A DNA stretch of 64,000 nucleotides. It comes from Tretioscincus oriximinensis. Its lineage: Eukaryota; Chordata; Lepidosauria; Squamata; Gymnophthalmidae. The notes below the pieces were generated by a model that worked only from the letters and a program-made list of their open reading frames with translations, was not told the DNA's origin and made no database searches. The translations under genes and the position numbers were made by a program. The number at the start of each line of letters is the position of its first letter. Within the stretch, counting starts at the first letter, position 1. Shown here in pieces: positions 10,001 through 20,009 of the stretch. The stretch spans positions 1,938,611 to 2,002,610 of the forward strand of contig JAJVDF010000164.1 of assembly GCA_022410635.1 (NCBI GenBank). Reading direction: 5' to 3'.

Positions 10001-13000
10001 CAATTAATCTGAAAAGCAATTCCCACATAATCCAGTTTTTATACTCAGTCATCTTTTATGGAAAGACGCCCTCAGACATCACCGGCAGCACAATCAGTAG
10101 CAGCTGTGCCGGTCAATAGGAAACCCTTGATCACTGCGGCTGAAACTTTGAGCAAATACAAATCAAGGCCAAAGTGGATGATTGTACTTACTGGTAATCA
10201 AACCAGCCCACCACAGCCAGTCCTTGAGGTAACCATGACCTCCATCTCCTAAGAAGACAAAAAGCATATGCGCATAGAGAGAGAGACCCATCAAAAGCAA
10301 ACACACAATGCCTGAAATTGTTGGTTTGTATTTCTACCCTTCCTTAGCCTAAATATCTCAGGGACGTATTGCAATAAAACATTATAAATAGAGGTAGACT
10401 GGCAAAAACAATGACGTCCAAGAAAAGGAAAGGATTTCTGAGAACCGAGTAAACGGGGAAGACATTCCTTTTGGCCCTTGGGTAAAACTTCCTTGAATTA
10501 TGTCCTGGGTGGGGGAATAACACATAGAAACACACTTGGGTTCTGTCCCCACGGAGGGGTATTCTAGCCTATACCACAGGATAGAAGCTTGCCATGCACA
10601 CGCTAGTGTAGGCTGCCTAGCCTAGTGTAGGCTGTTCGGGGCCTGCCATAACCTACACAGGCATGTGGACGGCCAAGCTTTGTCCTGATATATAAGCTGG
10701 AATAAGTCTCAATGGGAACAGGGCTCTGAGAGAAGTCCAATACAAATGATCATTTGCCATATTTGGCTGTGAGCTGCCCCATCTACCTCCCACTTTCCAT
10801 TAGTTTAATACTATCTGAGTGTTTCTGTGCCTTCCCTCCTAAAGCAATCATACCTGCTCTGGTGCCTCCTTTTTCCACAAGACGGCGCAGGCCTTTCTTC
10901 TTAAGGATAACACTGCTGCCAATCAAGAAGCTGGAAAAGACTGCCAGGGCCAACCCAATGTAGAAGCCATACTTGTCTTCTATCTGTACTATCCAGTCAG
11001 CATTTAAGGTGAGATTCTTATGAGACGAGGCTGTTGAGCTGGCATCCTCAAGCACTTGGCAGACAGCCTGGTGAGACAGGCAAGTCAGAGTAAATAATGA
11101 ACCTGAGGAGACAAAAAAGTGGCAACAAATAGAAATGGTTTAGATGTTCAGTCAGCCCTCCAGACATTTCTGAACTTATGTCTTCATCCAAGCCTTTGAT
11201 ATTTAACACCTTTCTAATATGGTCCTGCTGCGATGCGAGGGTGGTATTTAAATCACATTTTTCAAATTTAAGAATATTTTACTGATAATCTATATGGAAA
11301 TAAACTCAAAGCAAAATTTCATTCCTGACATTTCACACCAGCGCATATTTGAATGGACAATAGATTGCTATTTTCTTTATGATTCCATTTTGGTTTCTGC
11401 TTCTTTAACAAGAGTCCAAATGTTTCTTCAGATGATACGACTTCATGTCTGAAATGTAGGGGCTAAGGCTCCAGAAATATTTATAGTAGTTAAATGAGCC
11501 CTTGCCTTCTTAGTCATTTCAAAAGGTTTTAAATTTATTTATTCCCACCCCAGCATCTAGTCTAGTATAGTCTAGTAAGTTCAGAATAGTATTATACGTA
11601 GGGTTGCCATATCTAAGCGTCCAAAACCAGCACACAATTTAGAAATTGTTCCCCACCACCACCATGATGGGGTGCGTGTGCGTGTGCACATACATGACTT
11701 TCCTCTGCACTCAGCAAAGGAAGCGAAGCGCGCTCTGCCTTTTATAGCATAGGCTGACCAGATGNCCCCTTTTTTGAGGGGAAAATCCGGTTTTGGGGTG
11801 CCTACTCTGCTCTCCCCTGGGGGGGGGGGCGCCATTTCCCCGGTTTTTGCTGAGGAAAATTTATTTTAATTTTTTTAAAAACGATTCACTGCAGCACCAC
11901 TAGGGGGCTCTGGCATCTGAGACCAGCTCCTGAAGGCACCCTCCCCTCAGTAAAAAATAAAAATTCTCACACACTTCAAAACTTTCTCGCACACTTCAAA
12001 AAAAAATTTTCCTTTTATTTTAAATCGCTGCACCACCACTAGGGGGTTCTGGTAACTGGCGCCAGCTTCTGAAGGCACCTTCCCCTCTGTAAAAAAAAAT
12101 AAATTCTGATGTACTCCAAAAATTCCCAATTTAAAAATTCTCGCACACTTAAAGAAATTCTCACATGCTATACCGATTTCTCGGGCGGGAATTTTGGAAG
12201 GGAATGCATGTTGGTGGGTAATTTGCATATTTATGGATATGCAAATTAGCATGAATATTAATTACCCCAGTTTGGGTCTCAGTAAATCTGGTCAGTCTAT
12301 TATAACAGGCACGAACCCACCACCCCCTTCAGAGGAGAAGCTACGGCACACTCTAAGGGTCTTTCCAGGACCTAGAAAACATTTTTCAGTATACAGCCAA
12401 CCTGCTCCTACTGCCGTCAGTCCTGTCCTGCAATTCCCCTTTGCCTTATGCATCGGGGAATTTACAAATCCGGAATTTTTACTTAACTTTACTAAACCCG
12501 GATGGGGCAATATTTTTGTCCCCAAATCCGGGACAATCCTGGCTTCCTGGGACACGTGGCCCCCCTAATTATACGTCAGTTTGGTGTAATAGAATGTTGG
12601 ACTCTTATCTGGTAGTCTCCTGCCTTGATTCCACATTTCTTCACGAAGCCAGCTGGGTGACCTTAGGCCAATCACAGTTCTTCGGAACTCAGCCCTGCCT
12701 ACTTCACAGTGTCTATTGTGGAGAAAGTAGCAAAAGTTATGTGAGCCACACTTTGATGAAAGAGGTGCTATAAATAAATGTTATTATTGTATCAGTGGTA
12801 ATATTCAGTTGAACTCCCATAATAACATATTTGTGGGAAAATCAAATCACAGCATAGGTTTTACCTATAAAGCGAGAGGATTTGCTTTGTCTAGAAGTCT
12901 GCTCTTGGGATTGGTCATTGCCCATCAAGGAAAAATTGCTGGCCAAGCAACAAAAGCTATGTACTCTGTCCTTTGGTGAAAAGAGTATTATAAATAAATG

Positions 13001-16000
13001 TTGTTGTGGTGGTAGTTGTTGTTATCTTGTCTTTTATTCTCTATTGTTTTGTTAAATATGTGCTGACAAATGCTGATAGAAAAGAAGGTTGGAAATCCTA
13101 GTTTTTTAGTTTGGAGGAAATGTTCCATCTCCATTCTATCAATCTTTTAAACTGTAGAATTAGAAAAATAACAATTCCAATGTGCTAAGGAGAGAAGACA
13201 GAACCTACTTATGGACAAACAAAATAGGACAAAATTGTAGCTAAACTCCTGCAAAATGTGTTAGTGCAAATATGTCGTGGTGTTTAGGCATCCTGGCACC
13301 TTGCCTGATACAGACCAGGCTTTGTGAAGCTGAAAACAAACAGTGAATTCTTAGCCTCTGCCACGCACAATGCCCTAATGTCTTACAGCCTTTTCCTCCT
13401 TCGCTGACTGACAATGCCAACATCCTTGAAGGCAAAAGGACAAGAAAGGAGAAGCGTGAGGATGGTGGCCAGTTACAATCCCACCGATTCATTAGCTTAG
13501 ATTAAGAATTTCAAAGAAAAAGGACCTCCAGTGCAACTTGAAATGAATGGGAAGGGGGTGGTTTTTTCATTTGGACAAGAAGACAGAAGCAAGGAAAAAA
13601 CTTTGTGAGGCTGTAGAGCAGACTTCAGAGTTTCAAATTGAAGTAGTCAAAGTACATAGAAGGTTTTTTTTCATCTTGATTGTGGGTCTCCATATGTAGA
13701 CAGCTGCTAGTGTGAGAACAAGAAGTTTAATTAGAAGGAACAACAAGTGGCTAGTCCAACCCGGCAGAAGACTCCATGTGTTTTTAATCATCCCCTTCAT
13801 CATACATGCTAATCCAAAATTAATGCAAAAGGAAATCTTCTGTGATCACGCCGTATTTAATATACTACAATTTCACTTTCAGAAAGGTTGGCACATTTTA
13901 AAATGGAACATTTATCCCACAGCAGATGATGGTACAGTCCACTCTCTCATACTATGCACCTAACTGTGCCTCGCATGTAAGATCAAAGATATGAAAGTTT
14001 AGTAGGTAGATAGGTAGCAGCCTGAATAGCTTTAAGATAGCATTAGATACATTAATGGAAGCCAAATATACCAATTAGGATGGATCTCTTGATACTGCCT
14101 CCAAGATGGAGCAACAAGAAGAATTCCTGAATTACCATTTGCAGGGAGTTGAGAACAGGTGGCGATTTTTGCCTCCTTCTGCTTCAGACTGCCCTGATGG
14201 GCCACTATGTGAGACAGAAGGCTGGACCAGATGGTCCTGTGGCCCAGTTCAGCAGGGCTCTTGTTATATTCTTAGTGCAGATTTGCAATCAAATAAACCA
14301 GGGATAAAAGTTTAGTGTGGTTATACAATCTTCAACAATAAAATATAGGTTTCACTGTAACCCAAGGCATATTTTCTCCATAATCAAATCCCAGAGATCC
14401 TTTGAAACATTAAAAATATAGTAAAAAAATAAAAGTATATGAAGTCTAGCAGCTCCTCAAGCAACAACAGAAAGTTACAGGTTGCATAGTTCAAATTACT
14501 TGTTTTTTGCATCTCTGACTATGGCAGTTCGTCCTTGTGCTACTCAAAACTTAAAGAAATTGTCACCCATAATATCAAAAATCTTCACTAGAAAAACATT
14601 GAACAAATGCTAAAGTGCTAAACTTCTAGACATAGAACAGATGCTGACAATTATTGGGATTTTAGCCATTCAGTCCTCAGATCCAGTGATCTACCTCCAC
14701 GTAATATGAAATATTTCCAGCTTATGTGTGAAACACCAACATCGTTCTTTCAGTTCAATTCTGGAGGAAATTCACAGTGCTATTGTGTTGGAAGCAAAAA
14801 TACATATAAGAAGTGTGTGTGTGGATTACCACTCACTGGGACAATTCTCTCTTTTAAGATTCAACATTGTCCATTGCTATCTGAAAGATCCCTAATGAAT
14901 ATCAGTTTACATCTGAATAAATGGCTTTTCTATGAACGCTTTTTTTAGTTTCTAAGGTGCTATGAGACCCCTTGTTAGCAATTTTGGGCACAGACTAACA
15001 CAGCAATTTCATTAAAGTCTTCAGAATATTGTTCATCTCTACACTTGACTTCATGCCTCACGAATGCAATGGCCTTCAGTTATTTGAATAGTGACTAATC
15101 AAAAATGATTTATTAAAGAAAGCTACCTCCAGACAGTGTCTGAATATGTTGTTATTTAACATTCCTCTTGAGTATCATTTATGAAAATTGCTTTTGGTCC
15201 AGATGGCAGGACAACAACACAGAGCAAGTGTAAGTCTATACCATTGTGAACATCTAGATACACCCAGAAGTGTATGATTGCTGTCCCACATTCATGTACA
15301 GTGTTCATTTTCAGCCAGACTTGGTCTAGCACATGTGCAGGGGTCATTTACATGATGGCAAACTGTGCCTGTAAAGGTCTGCACATATTATGTAAAATCT
15401 TTTTTGGAAGTTGAAGATTCTGAAACAATAATATTGTGGAATATAATTCCAAAACTCCAAAGTTATACTGGGGTTGTTATAGACACATGTGGCAATCCCA
15501 ACATAGACTGTGGGATGATCCCACGGTTTTCATCCTGCTTGGAAACAGTCTGATGTTGGTGGACAAGTTTATGGAAGTGAAGACCATATATAGTTATTAG
15601 CATAGAACTCTGATACTGCCTCTGGGATGGAGCAACAGGCAGTATTCCTGAAATACCATTTGCAAAGCGCCAAGAACAGGTGAAGATTTTGCCTTCTTCT
15701 GTTTCAGATATCCAGGTGCGATTGGTGGGCCACTGTGTGAGACAGAATCCTGGTCTAGGTGGGCTCTGGCCCCATTCAGCAGGGGTCATTCAGTACGTTC
15801 TTATGTGAGTCCAGCAAAGAGACCAGTAGCACTTTGAGACTAACGTGAGAAAAGTGGGTGGCATAAGCTTTTGTAGACACGTCTACTTCTTCAGATGCTC
15901 TCATGTGAGAACAAAGGCCACATCCACACATCACTTATNTACTCCATTATAGTTGGATATTCCACAATGAAGCATTGTGTGGACTGATTTATTCCAGAAT

Positions 16001-19000
16001 GTCCATGCTTTATTTTGGGCCATCCAATTATAGTGGAATAAAGAAGTGATGTGTGGATGTAGCCAAACACATCCAAATGTGTATTCTGTATTGTATATTA
16101 TTCTGTATTGTATATAAACTTCCCAGCCCATAATGCCTCATTTGAAGACTCATAAACCAATTATGCCATGTTCTTTTGGAATGTAACCATTTGCTATTGT
16201 CTCAGAAGTTATCAGAAAAGTTCATCTATAGTTTTCTGCAACTTTATTTCGTAAGAAACCAATGTCCAAGTATTTCTTCTTTGTGAAAGCAATTCATTGT
16301 TTTAAATTTTACGCAAGCATCTATGTGGGAGTAAGGGCAGAGAAAAATCATGACAGACAGGATTAGGCACTGTAGCTTTTAAAAAGATGATTGGGAAGAA
16401 TTTAGCAATATTTACCCTCAGGAGTCCTAGATAAAAGATGCCTACACCCGCTTCTATTGCTTCTTTATGAAATAGTCCCTTTGTGAAATGGTCTCCAGAT
16501 AACCAGTCAAATCATATGCCTGGGCTCTTCCCATTTTAAAAAAAATGTGGCTAATTGCCCTTACTATCACGTTCTGTGTTCATTGCACTCATTATTTTTA
16601 TCTCACTAAGAACACACTAAAAATCTGGGGCACATTCTTCCTGCTGTGATGAACTCCAACTCCTATCAACCTCTTGCAGTATGACCAAAGCATGAACCAT
16701 ATTGGAGTTAAAGTAGAGATTAAGGGGCCATAGCTTCACCATGTTGGGGGGAATATGGCCTCCATATCATGATTTTGGATTGGTCAACAAACCCTCATTC
16801 TTCATTAATGATTAGATGAACACAAATGGACCTATGATCTCAGGCCCCTTGTAAAAGTCTTTTCTCTCTCAACAACAGCCTCATCACGGAACTGAAGGGG
16901 ATCTCATAGCATATTAGAGACTGATAACAAAAAGATTAGTAGAGTGTGATTTCTGTACTGAGCCTTATTCCAGATTATATTTGGGGATGGAGACCTGCTG
17001 TCTGTAAACTGTTGCAGACTACTACAGACTCACTTTGGAATCTGCTGCAGTCCAAACTAAAACACAGAGGGCAGGTTCTAATTTTGGGATATAATCCAGT
17101 GTAGAATCCTAGCCTAAGTTTACCAGATGACCCCTTTTGGTGAGCTGAAAACCAGTTTTGGGGTGTCTACCCCATCCTCCAGGAGGGCATTTCCCCATTT
17201 TTTGCTGAGGAAAAAAAAAATTAAAAGTTTTTTCAAAAACTTTTTTTCCTTAAAAAAATTTACTGCACCACTACTATGATTGTGGCAACCAGGGCCAGCT
17301 CCTGAAGGCACCCTCCCCACCTCAAGAAAAATTAAAAAATTCTCACGTACTTTAAAAATGTTATTATTTTTAAAAAAACAAAATTCACTGCACCACCACT
17401 AGGAGGCTCCGGGAAACGGAGCCAGCTCCTGAAGGTACCTTCCCCACAGTAAAAAATAAAAAAATGCAAATTTCTTGCATACCTCAAAAAATTCTCATAC
17501 ACTTAAAAATTTTTCACACACTTTAAACCATTCACTTGCGTCCCAGATTTCTCAGGTGGGAATTTCGGGAGGCATATGTATGTTGGTGGGTAATTTGCAC
17601 ATTTATGAATATGGTGGTGGGTAATTTGCATATTTATGCAAATTAGCATGAATATTAATTTCCCCAGTTTGGGTGTCAGAAAATCTGGTCAGTCTATCCT
17701 AGCTGCACATCTGAAAAATAAACTTAAATTAGGTTACCACATATGCCGATTCTTCTGGGATGCTCTCAGACTATCAGGTGTGGAAACCCCATCTAGGAAT
17801 TAAGTTCTGGGTACTTGGGTACCCAGCTGCAACTTCAAAAAATCATGCTGGCAACCTGATTGTTTATGTCTTCCTCTTCCATTGTAGCACTGGGAGTCAT
17901 ACACAAATTGCATACACTTTATCAGAAAATTCACCAGTGTAAGGGATATGAATTCTCATGCAGCAATGCACGAGAAAAATTGCCTCACCCCATTTCCTGT
18001 TTGATGATGTCATTTTCAGCCCCTGCTTCCGGAAAGGGTACCCTGGGGCAGAAGTCACATCCGGTCTCTGCTTCCGGAAAGAGCGCCCGCCATGAAGTCA
18101 CTTCTAGTCCTGCCCTAGAAATTGATCTACTTTAAGCTGTTTGATCATTTTCTATTGTGATCTGCCTTGAGACCTTAGGGTCAAGGGTGGAATTTAAACG
18201 TGAAGAAATAAATAAAGAAATTAAGAAATTAATCCATTTTTTTCCAGTTTAGTCCGGTTAAGGCTCTACACAAACCACAGTAACGCATTTCAAGGACAAC
18301 ACATTTGTCTCCTACAATTCCCAAAATGCCGTTTTCAGCCTGTACAAGCAGGGCTTAAGTTCATGCTTCAAGATTGAAGAACGTTTAAAAATTAGATATA
18401 TGACTGCAAATTAAACTCCAGAAAGGGCGTTAGGCTCAAACTGCACTGACTAGGCCTTATTCTGCTTCAGAAAAGGAATCGCCTTCCGCACAAGTCACAG
18501 CAAGCCCTTGTTAAAAGGCCATTTCCTCACAGTGATTAAGGCCTTTGGAGCCTTAGGCCCTGTCCACACGGAGCCTTCTCCAGGGCTATACCTCGGAATA
18601 GGTGCCTGCCATCCACAGGGCCTGCCATAGTTTATACTGGCATGTGGATGAATAAGCTCTGTCCAGAAACGTCACCCAGAATAAGGTTCTATAGATGGGA
18701 CAGAACCTAGCCATTCACATGCCAGTATAGACTATGGCAGAACCCATTCGGGGCCTGCCATAGTGTACACTAGCATGTGATTGGCAGGCTCTTATTCCGA
18801 GGGACAGCTCGGGATAAGGCTCCGTGTGGGTGCAGCCGTTACAACACATCCGCCACTCTGAGGCCCTGTCCCACTGAGCCTTAGTCTGGGTCATATCTTG
18901 GGACAGAGCTTGGCCACTCACATTCGTGGCCTGCCATAGCCTACACTAGCATGTAGATGGCAGGCTCTATTGCAAGNCATAGCCCAGAATAAGGCNCAGT

Positions 19001-19582
19001 GGGGAAAGTAGAAGGAAAAGGNAANGGGGAAAGCACAGGAGCAGAGGCGCTGCCTACTCGCTGCTGAAGGAAAGGGGAGGAAGGCGCAGGGGCGCAGGCG
19101 GGCCTGGGAAGGAGCCACCCGGGCGGGAACTCCGGCGCGAGTCGTCGAAAAAGTCCCCATCCCAACATCAACAAGGCTACTGAAAACTTGGCCTGTTTCA
19201 GTGGACTGAGCAACTTCCACGCGGGCGTTTGCTAACTCTGTGGAAATCTTAATTCTTTTAGGCTTCGAACTAAAAATGTGGACAATTTATTGGGCCACAG
19301 AAGAGTTCACAGCCGGCTTGTTTTGAGCCGCGTAGAATGCGAGGCCGTGAGACGCCCCCAGTCTCGCCCAGATCTCCGTTAAGGGAGGGAGGGAGGAAGG
19401 AAGGAAAGGGCAGGAAGGAAAGAAGAAAAAGTAGGAAGGAAAGGACTGGAAGGAAGGAAGGAAGGAAGGAAGGAAAGGAAAGGAAAGGAACGAAGGGAAT
19501 GGCGCCGCTTCCCTCCCTCCAGCGTGGTCCACTCACCGTTGGCGCAGCTGCCGTTCACCCACAGCGGTTCCGGTCGCTCCAT
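6489..19582 (-). CDS. NIPAL4: NIPAL4 (ichthyin), NIPA-family magnesium transporter, complete six-exon gene
   Basis: The joined coding exons 19582-19537, 11102-10854, 10248-10192, 9318-9228, 8614-8454 and 7093-6489 give 1209 bp, or 402 residues plus TGA. All introns are GT-AG and phases match. The family is multi-pass membrane proteins that transport Mg2+; human NIPAL4 is mutated in recessive congenital ichthyosis. Visible features are an N-terminal segment with NGS and NLT sequons, about nine hydrophobic helices, and the signatures [47 protein letters not shown] and [14 protein letters not shown]. The loop APEEEEVTT and tail KPKVFMIYS fit NIPAL4 rather than NIPA1, NIPA2 or NIPAL1. The ATG at 19582 is supported by an in-frame TGA 18 nt upstream (five codons intervene) and by GC-rich promoter DNA. 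No premature stop or missing core segment was seen. CYFIP2 lies upstream in the same orientation, as in human. Confidence 0.95.
7430..7645 (+). mobile_element. Decayed CR1/L3-type LINE 3' tail
   Basis: It shares the phrases GAGCTGAGAGCAGGTGAAG, TTCTTCTGCTC and CCACTGTG with clearer tail copies at 13980, 15605, 21120, 43155 and 51573. It is short, old and without coding capacity. Confidence 0.5.
7689..8162 (+). mobile_element. hAT-like MITE, copy 1, 3'-truncated
   Basis: It starts with the terminal repeat TAGGCTGACTAGATG and follows the same layout as the full copies at 11750 and 17115, including two internal imperfect direct repeats around the phrase ACCACTAGG. The right terminal repeat is missing, so no target duplication can be scored. 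Confidence 0.7.
8454..8614 (-). CDS. NIPAL4: NIPAL4 exon 5
   Basis: 161 bp, entering in phase 2 and leaving in phase 1. It encodes [20 protein letters not shown], then the helix [16 protein letters not shown] and the acidic loop [19 protein letters not shown]. The APEEEEVTT loop is the clearest match to human NIPAL4 (APEEEKVTT). Confidence 0.95.
8615..9227 (-). other. NIPAL4 intron 4
   Basis: 613 bp. I see no recognisable element inside. The donor is GTGATT at 9227, weaker than the consensus GTRAGT. The acceptor reads CACACAAAG. Confidence 0.85.
9228..9318 (-). CDS. NIPAL4: NIPAL4 exon 4
   Basis: 91 bp, phase 2 in and phase 2 out. It encodes [20 protein letters not shown] and [32 protein letters not shown] is the most conserved NIPA-family segment, covering helices 2-3. 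The acceptor is TTGATTAG. Confidence 0.95.
9319..10191 (-). other. NIPAL4 intron 3
   Basis: 873 bp with no repeat or second gene recognised. Plus-strand and minus-strand open frames of 75-137 codons around 9268-9731 run through the exon 4 boundary and into intron, so they are chance frames. Confidence 0.85.
10192..10248 (-). CDS. NIPAL4: NIPAL4 exon 3
   Basis: A 57-bp micro-exon, phase 1 in and phase 1 out. It encodes [18 protein letters not shown], matching the DGGFGYLKDAMWWAGFLT stretch of the family. The donor is a full-consensus GTAAGT. It is easily missed by gene finders because of its size. Confidence 0.94.
10249..10853 (-). other. NIPAL4 intron 2
   Basis: 605 bp. It contains one foldback family A element (10541-10722); the rest is unassigned. 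The donor is GTATGA. Confidence 0.85.
10541..10722. mobile_element. Foldback element, family A, copy in NIPAL4 intron 2
   Basis: It begins TTCTGTCCCCAC and ends near ATGGGAACAGGG. The halves are imperfect inverted copies of each other, with central GGCCTGCCATAACCTACAC matching the other family A copies. It is more diverged than the copy at 20295. Confidence 0.65.
10854..11102 (-). CDS. NIPAL4: NIPAL4 exon 2
   Basis: 249 bp, phase 1 in and phase 1 out. It encodes the rest of the extracellular N-terminus (with an NLT sequon) and helix 1: [20 protein letters not shown] then [20 protein letters not shown]. The VILKKKG motif after helix 1 is diagnostic of the family. The acceptor is TGTCTCCTCAG. 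Confidence 0.95.
11750..12299 (+). mobile_element. hAT-like MITE, copy 2, complete with target duplication
   Basis: Terminal inverted repeats TAGGCTGACCAGATG (left) and ATCTGGTCAGTCTA (right) bound a 550-bp element. Flanks TTATAGCA (11742-11749) and TTATAACA (12300-12307) form an 8-bp target duplication with one mismatch, which is the hAT-superfamily length. There is no transposase. Two internal imperfect direct repeats start near 11891 and 12029. Confidence 0.8.
11897..11910 (+). promoter_or_regulatory. CTCF-like motif in MITE copy 2, first repeat
   Basis: CCACTAGGGGGCTC closely resembles the CTCF core (CCACYAGRGGGC). A partner motif, CCACTAGGGGGTTC, sits in the second internal repeat at 12036-12049. 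Both point the same way. This is motif evidence only. Confidence 0.35.
12572..12790 (+). mobile_element. tRNA-headed SINE
   Basis: It reads from a tRNA-like head (TTTGGTGTAATAGAATGTTGGACT) through GAAGCCAGCTGGGTGACCTT and CCAATCACAGTTCTTCGG to a tail ending CTATAAATAAATGTTATTATTG. This is the widespread reptile SINE seen inverted at 44945-45203. The promoter boxes are degenerate. Confidence 0.65.
12850..13020 (+). mobile_element. Decayed SINE tail copy
   Basis: Its 3' part, from GCAAAAGCTATG-like sequence to TATTATAAATAAATGTTGTTG, parallels the end of the SINE just upstream at 12572-12790. The 5' half is too diverged to assign. Confidence 0.4.
13975..14275 (+). mobile_element. CR1/L3-type LINE 3' tail
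   Basis: It contains GATGGAGCAACAAGAAG, TACCATTTGCAGGGAGTTG, GGGCCACTATGTGAGACAG and GGCTGGACCAGATGG, ending TTATATTCTTA. The same order of phrases follows the reverse-transcriptase C-terminus at 43155-43836, which shows it is a LINE tail. Confidence 0.65.
14940..15025 (+). mobile_element. Penelope-like element 3' tail fragment
   Basis: The phrases TTTCTAAGGTGCTATGAGAC and GGGCACAGACTAACACAGC are typical of reptile Penelope-like element ends. No coding sequence or flanking duplication was identified. Confidence 0.45.
15605..15798 (+). mobile_element. CR1/L3-type LINE 3' tail
   Basis: The phrases CTGGGATGGAGCAACAGGC, ATACCATTTGCAAAGCGCC, GGGCCACTGTGTGAGACAG and CAGCAGGGGTCATTCAG occur in the canonical order. 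It ends in a TTCTTATG phrase into which a Penelope-like fragment later inserted. Confidence 0.65.
15810..15898 (-). mobile_element. Solo Penelope-like tail with target duplication and damaged ribozyme
   Basis: An 89-bp tail flanked by TCTTATGTGAG (15799-15809) and TCTCATGTGAG (15899-15909), an 11-bp target duplication with one mismatch. On the minus strand it keeps CTGAAGA and a GTAGAC...GTCTAC stem, but the GAAA core is AAAA, so the hammerhead motif is broken. Confidence 0.7.
15916..16064. mobile_element. Foldback element, family B, copy 2
   Basis: The ends GGCCACATCCACACATCACT and AGTGATGTGTGGATGTAGCC are inverted copies with one mismatch. The interior TTCCACAATGAAGCATTG matches copy 1 at 5734-5862. 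It has no coding capacity and lies 6 bp from the target duplication of the neighbouring Penelope-like tail. Confidence 0.7.
16895..16965 (-). mobile_element. Possible Penelope-like tail fragment
   Basis: The phrase CATAGCATATTAGAGACTGA, followed by an AGAGTGTGATTTCTG stretch, is a weak match to the antisense Penelope-like tail. It is old and poorly preserved. Confidence 0.3.
17115..17696 (+). mobile_element. hAT-like MITE, copy 3, complete with target duplication
   Basis: A 582-bp element between TAAGTTTACCAGATG and ATCTGGTCAGTCTA. Flanks TCCTAGCC (17107-17114) and TCCTAGCT (17697-17704) give an 8-bp duplication with one mismatch. The second internal repeat carries CCACTAGGAGGCTC (17396-17409); the first has lost that motif. 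A short tandem repeat of TGGTGGGTAATTTGCA lies near 17584. Confidence 0.8.
18118..18222 (+). mobile_element. L2-type LINE or SINE 3' tail
   Basis: The phrase around ATTGTGATCTGCCTTGAGAC, followed by GTGGAATTTAAACG and an AAATAAATAAAG repeat, is the L2-style tail. Only the last 100 bp are recognisable. Confidence 0.55.
18558..18832. mobile_element. Foldback element, family A, composite copy
   Basis: The outer arms CCACACGGAGCC and GGCTCCGTGTGG are perfectly complementary, enclosing family A phrases (GGCCTGCCATAG, TACACTAGCATGTG) in both orientations. It looks like two nested or head-to-head copies rather than one. Confidence 0.6.
18863..19014. mobile_element. Foldback element, family A
   Basis: It runs from GCCCTGTCCCACTGAGCC to a CAGTGGGGA end, with the central GGCCTGCCATAGCCTACAC and the GGCAGGCTCTATTG arm. 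Three n's interrupt it. It lies at the edge of the CpG-rich NIPAL4 promoter region. Confidence 0.6.
19381..19495 (+). repeat. GGAA/GGGA microsatellite in NIPAL4 intron 1
   Basis: A purine tract of GGGA then GGAA/AGGAAAG units lies about 40-155 bp inside intron 1, next to the exon 1 donor. GGAA is the ETS-family core motif; function is untested. Confidence 0.9.
19537..19582 (-). CDS. NIPAL4: NIPAL4 exon 1 coding part (start codon)
   Basis: It encodes [15 protein letters not shown] plus one base, with donor GTGAGT. An in-frame TGA lies 18 nt upstream (19598-19600), so this is the first ATG of the frame. The NGS sequon and the join to exon 2 (NG/SLFTLTC) parallel the human start region (CENGSLLHLYC). 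Confidence 0.9.
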
Positions 19583-19991
19583 GTGCCTTTGGGGATCTCA
19601 GCGCATCCCAGGCGTGAGGAGACACTTCAGGGATCCCGGGGCTGCTGTGGCGCCGGGGGGAGGGAGGCTGCGCGAGGCCGGGGCAAAGGGAGCGTCAGGG
19701 CCCGGCTCGCCCCCTCCCTTGTGCCGCCCTTTCTTCTTTACAGTCAGGTCAGCCGCTGGCAGCAAAAAGCCAAGCCAGGCACTGGCGCCCTTTGGCTCCA
19801 CAGCAAACCCTTTCCAAGACCGAGCGCCGCGGAGGTTGGGAAAAGTCTTGCTGCCTTTTCTGCCGGCCACTAACGGGAAGGAATGAAACGCCCCCCCTCC
19901 TGGCCCAGCTCCCGGGGAATTGCAAACCTCCTCCTGCGCCCTTGGCAAACACGCAACAGAAATGGTACCTGTCCCAGCCGGATCCGCCGCT

Positions 19992-20009
19992 CCCCCCCCC
20001 CCCCCCCCC
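19992..20009 (+). repeat. Poly-C homopolymer
   Basis: Eighteen consecutive C's in the CpG-rich region upstream of NIPAL4. The length is likely to be unreliable in the assembly. Confidence 0.9.

Larger units (their letters stand above)
11103..19536 (-). other. NIPAL4 intron 1
   Basis: 8.4 kb, the largest NIPAL4 intron. It holds two full hAT-like MITEs, SINE copies, CR1/L3 tails, Penelope-like tails, foldback elements and a GGAA microsatellite near exon 1. Stretches without a listed element (11103-11749, 13020-13975, 14290-14940, 16070-16890, 17705-18115, 18225-18555) show nothing I recognise. Confidence 0.8.

Noticed and set aside
6489..19582. Assignment of the transporter as NIPA1, NIPA2 or NIPAL1
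   Set aside because: The APEEEEVTT loop, the C-terminal KPKVFMIYS and the neighbour CYFIP2 fit NIPAL4 better.
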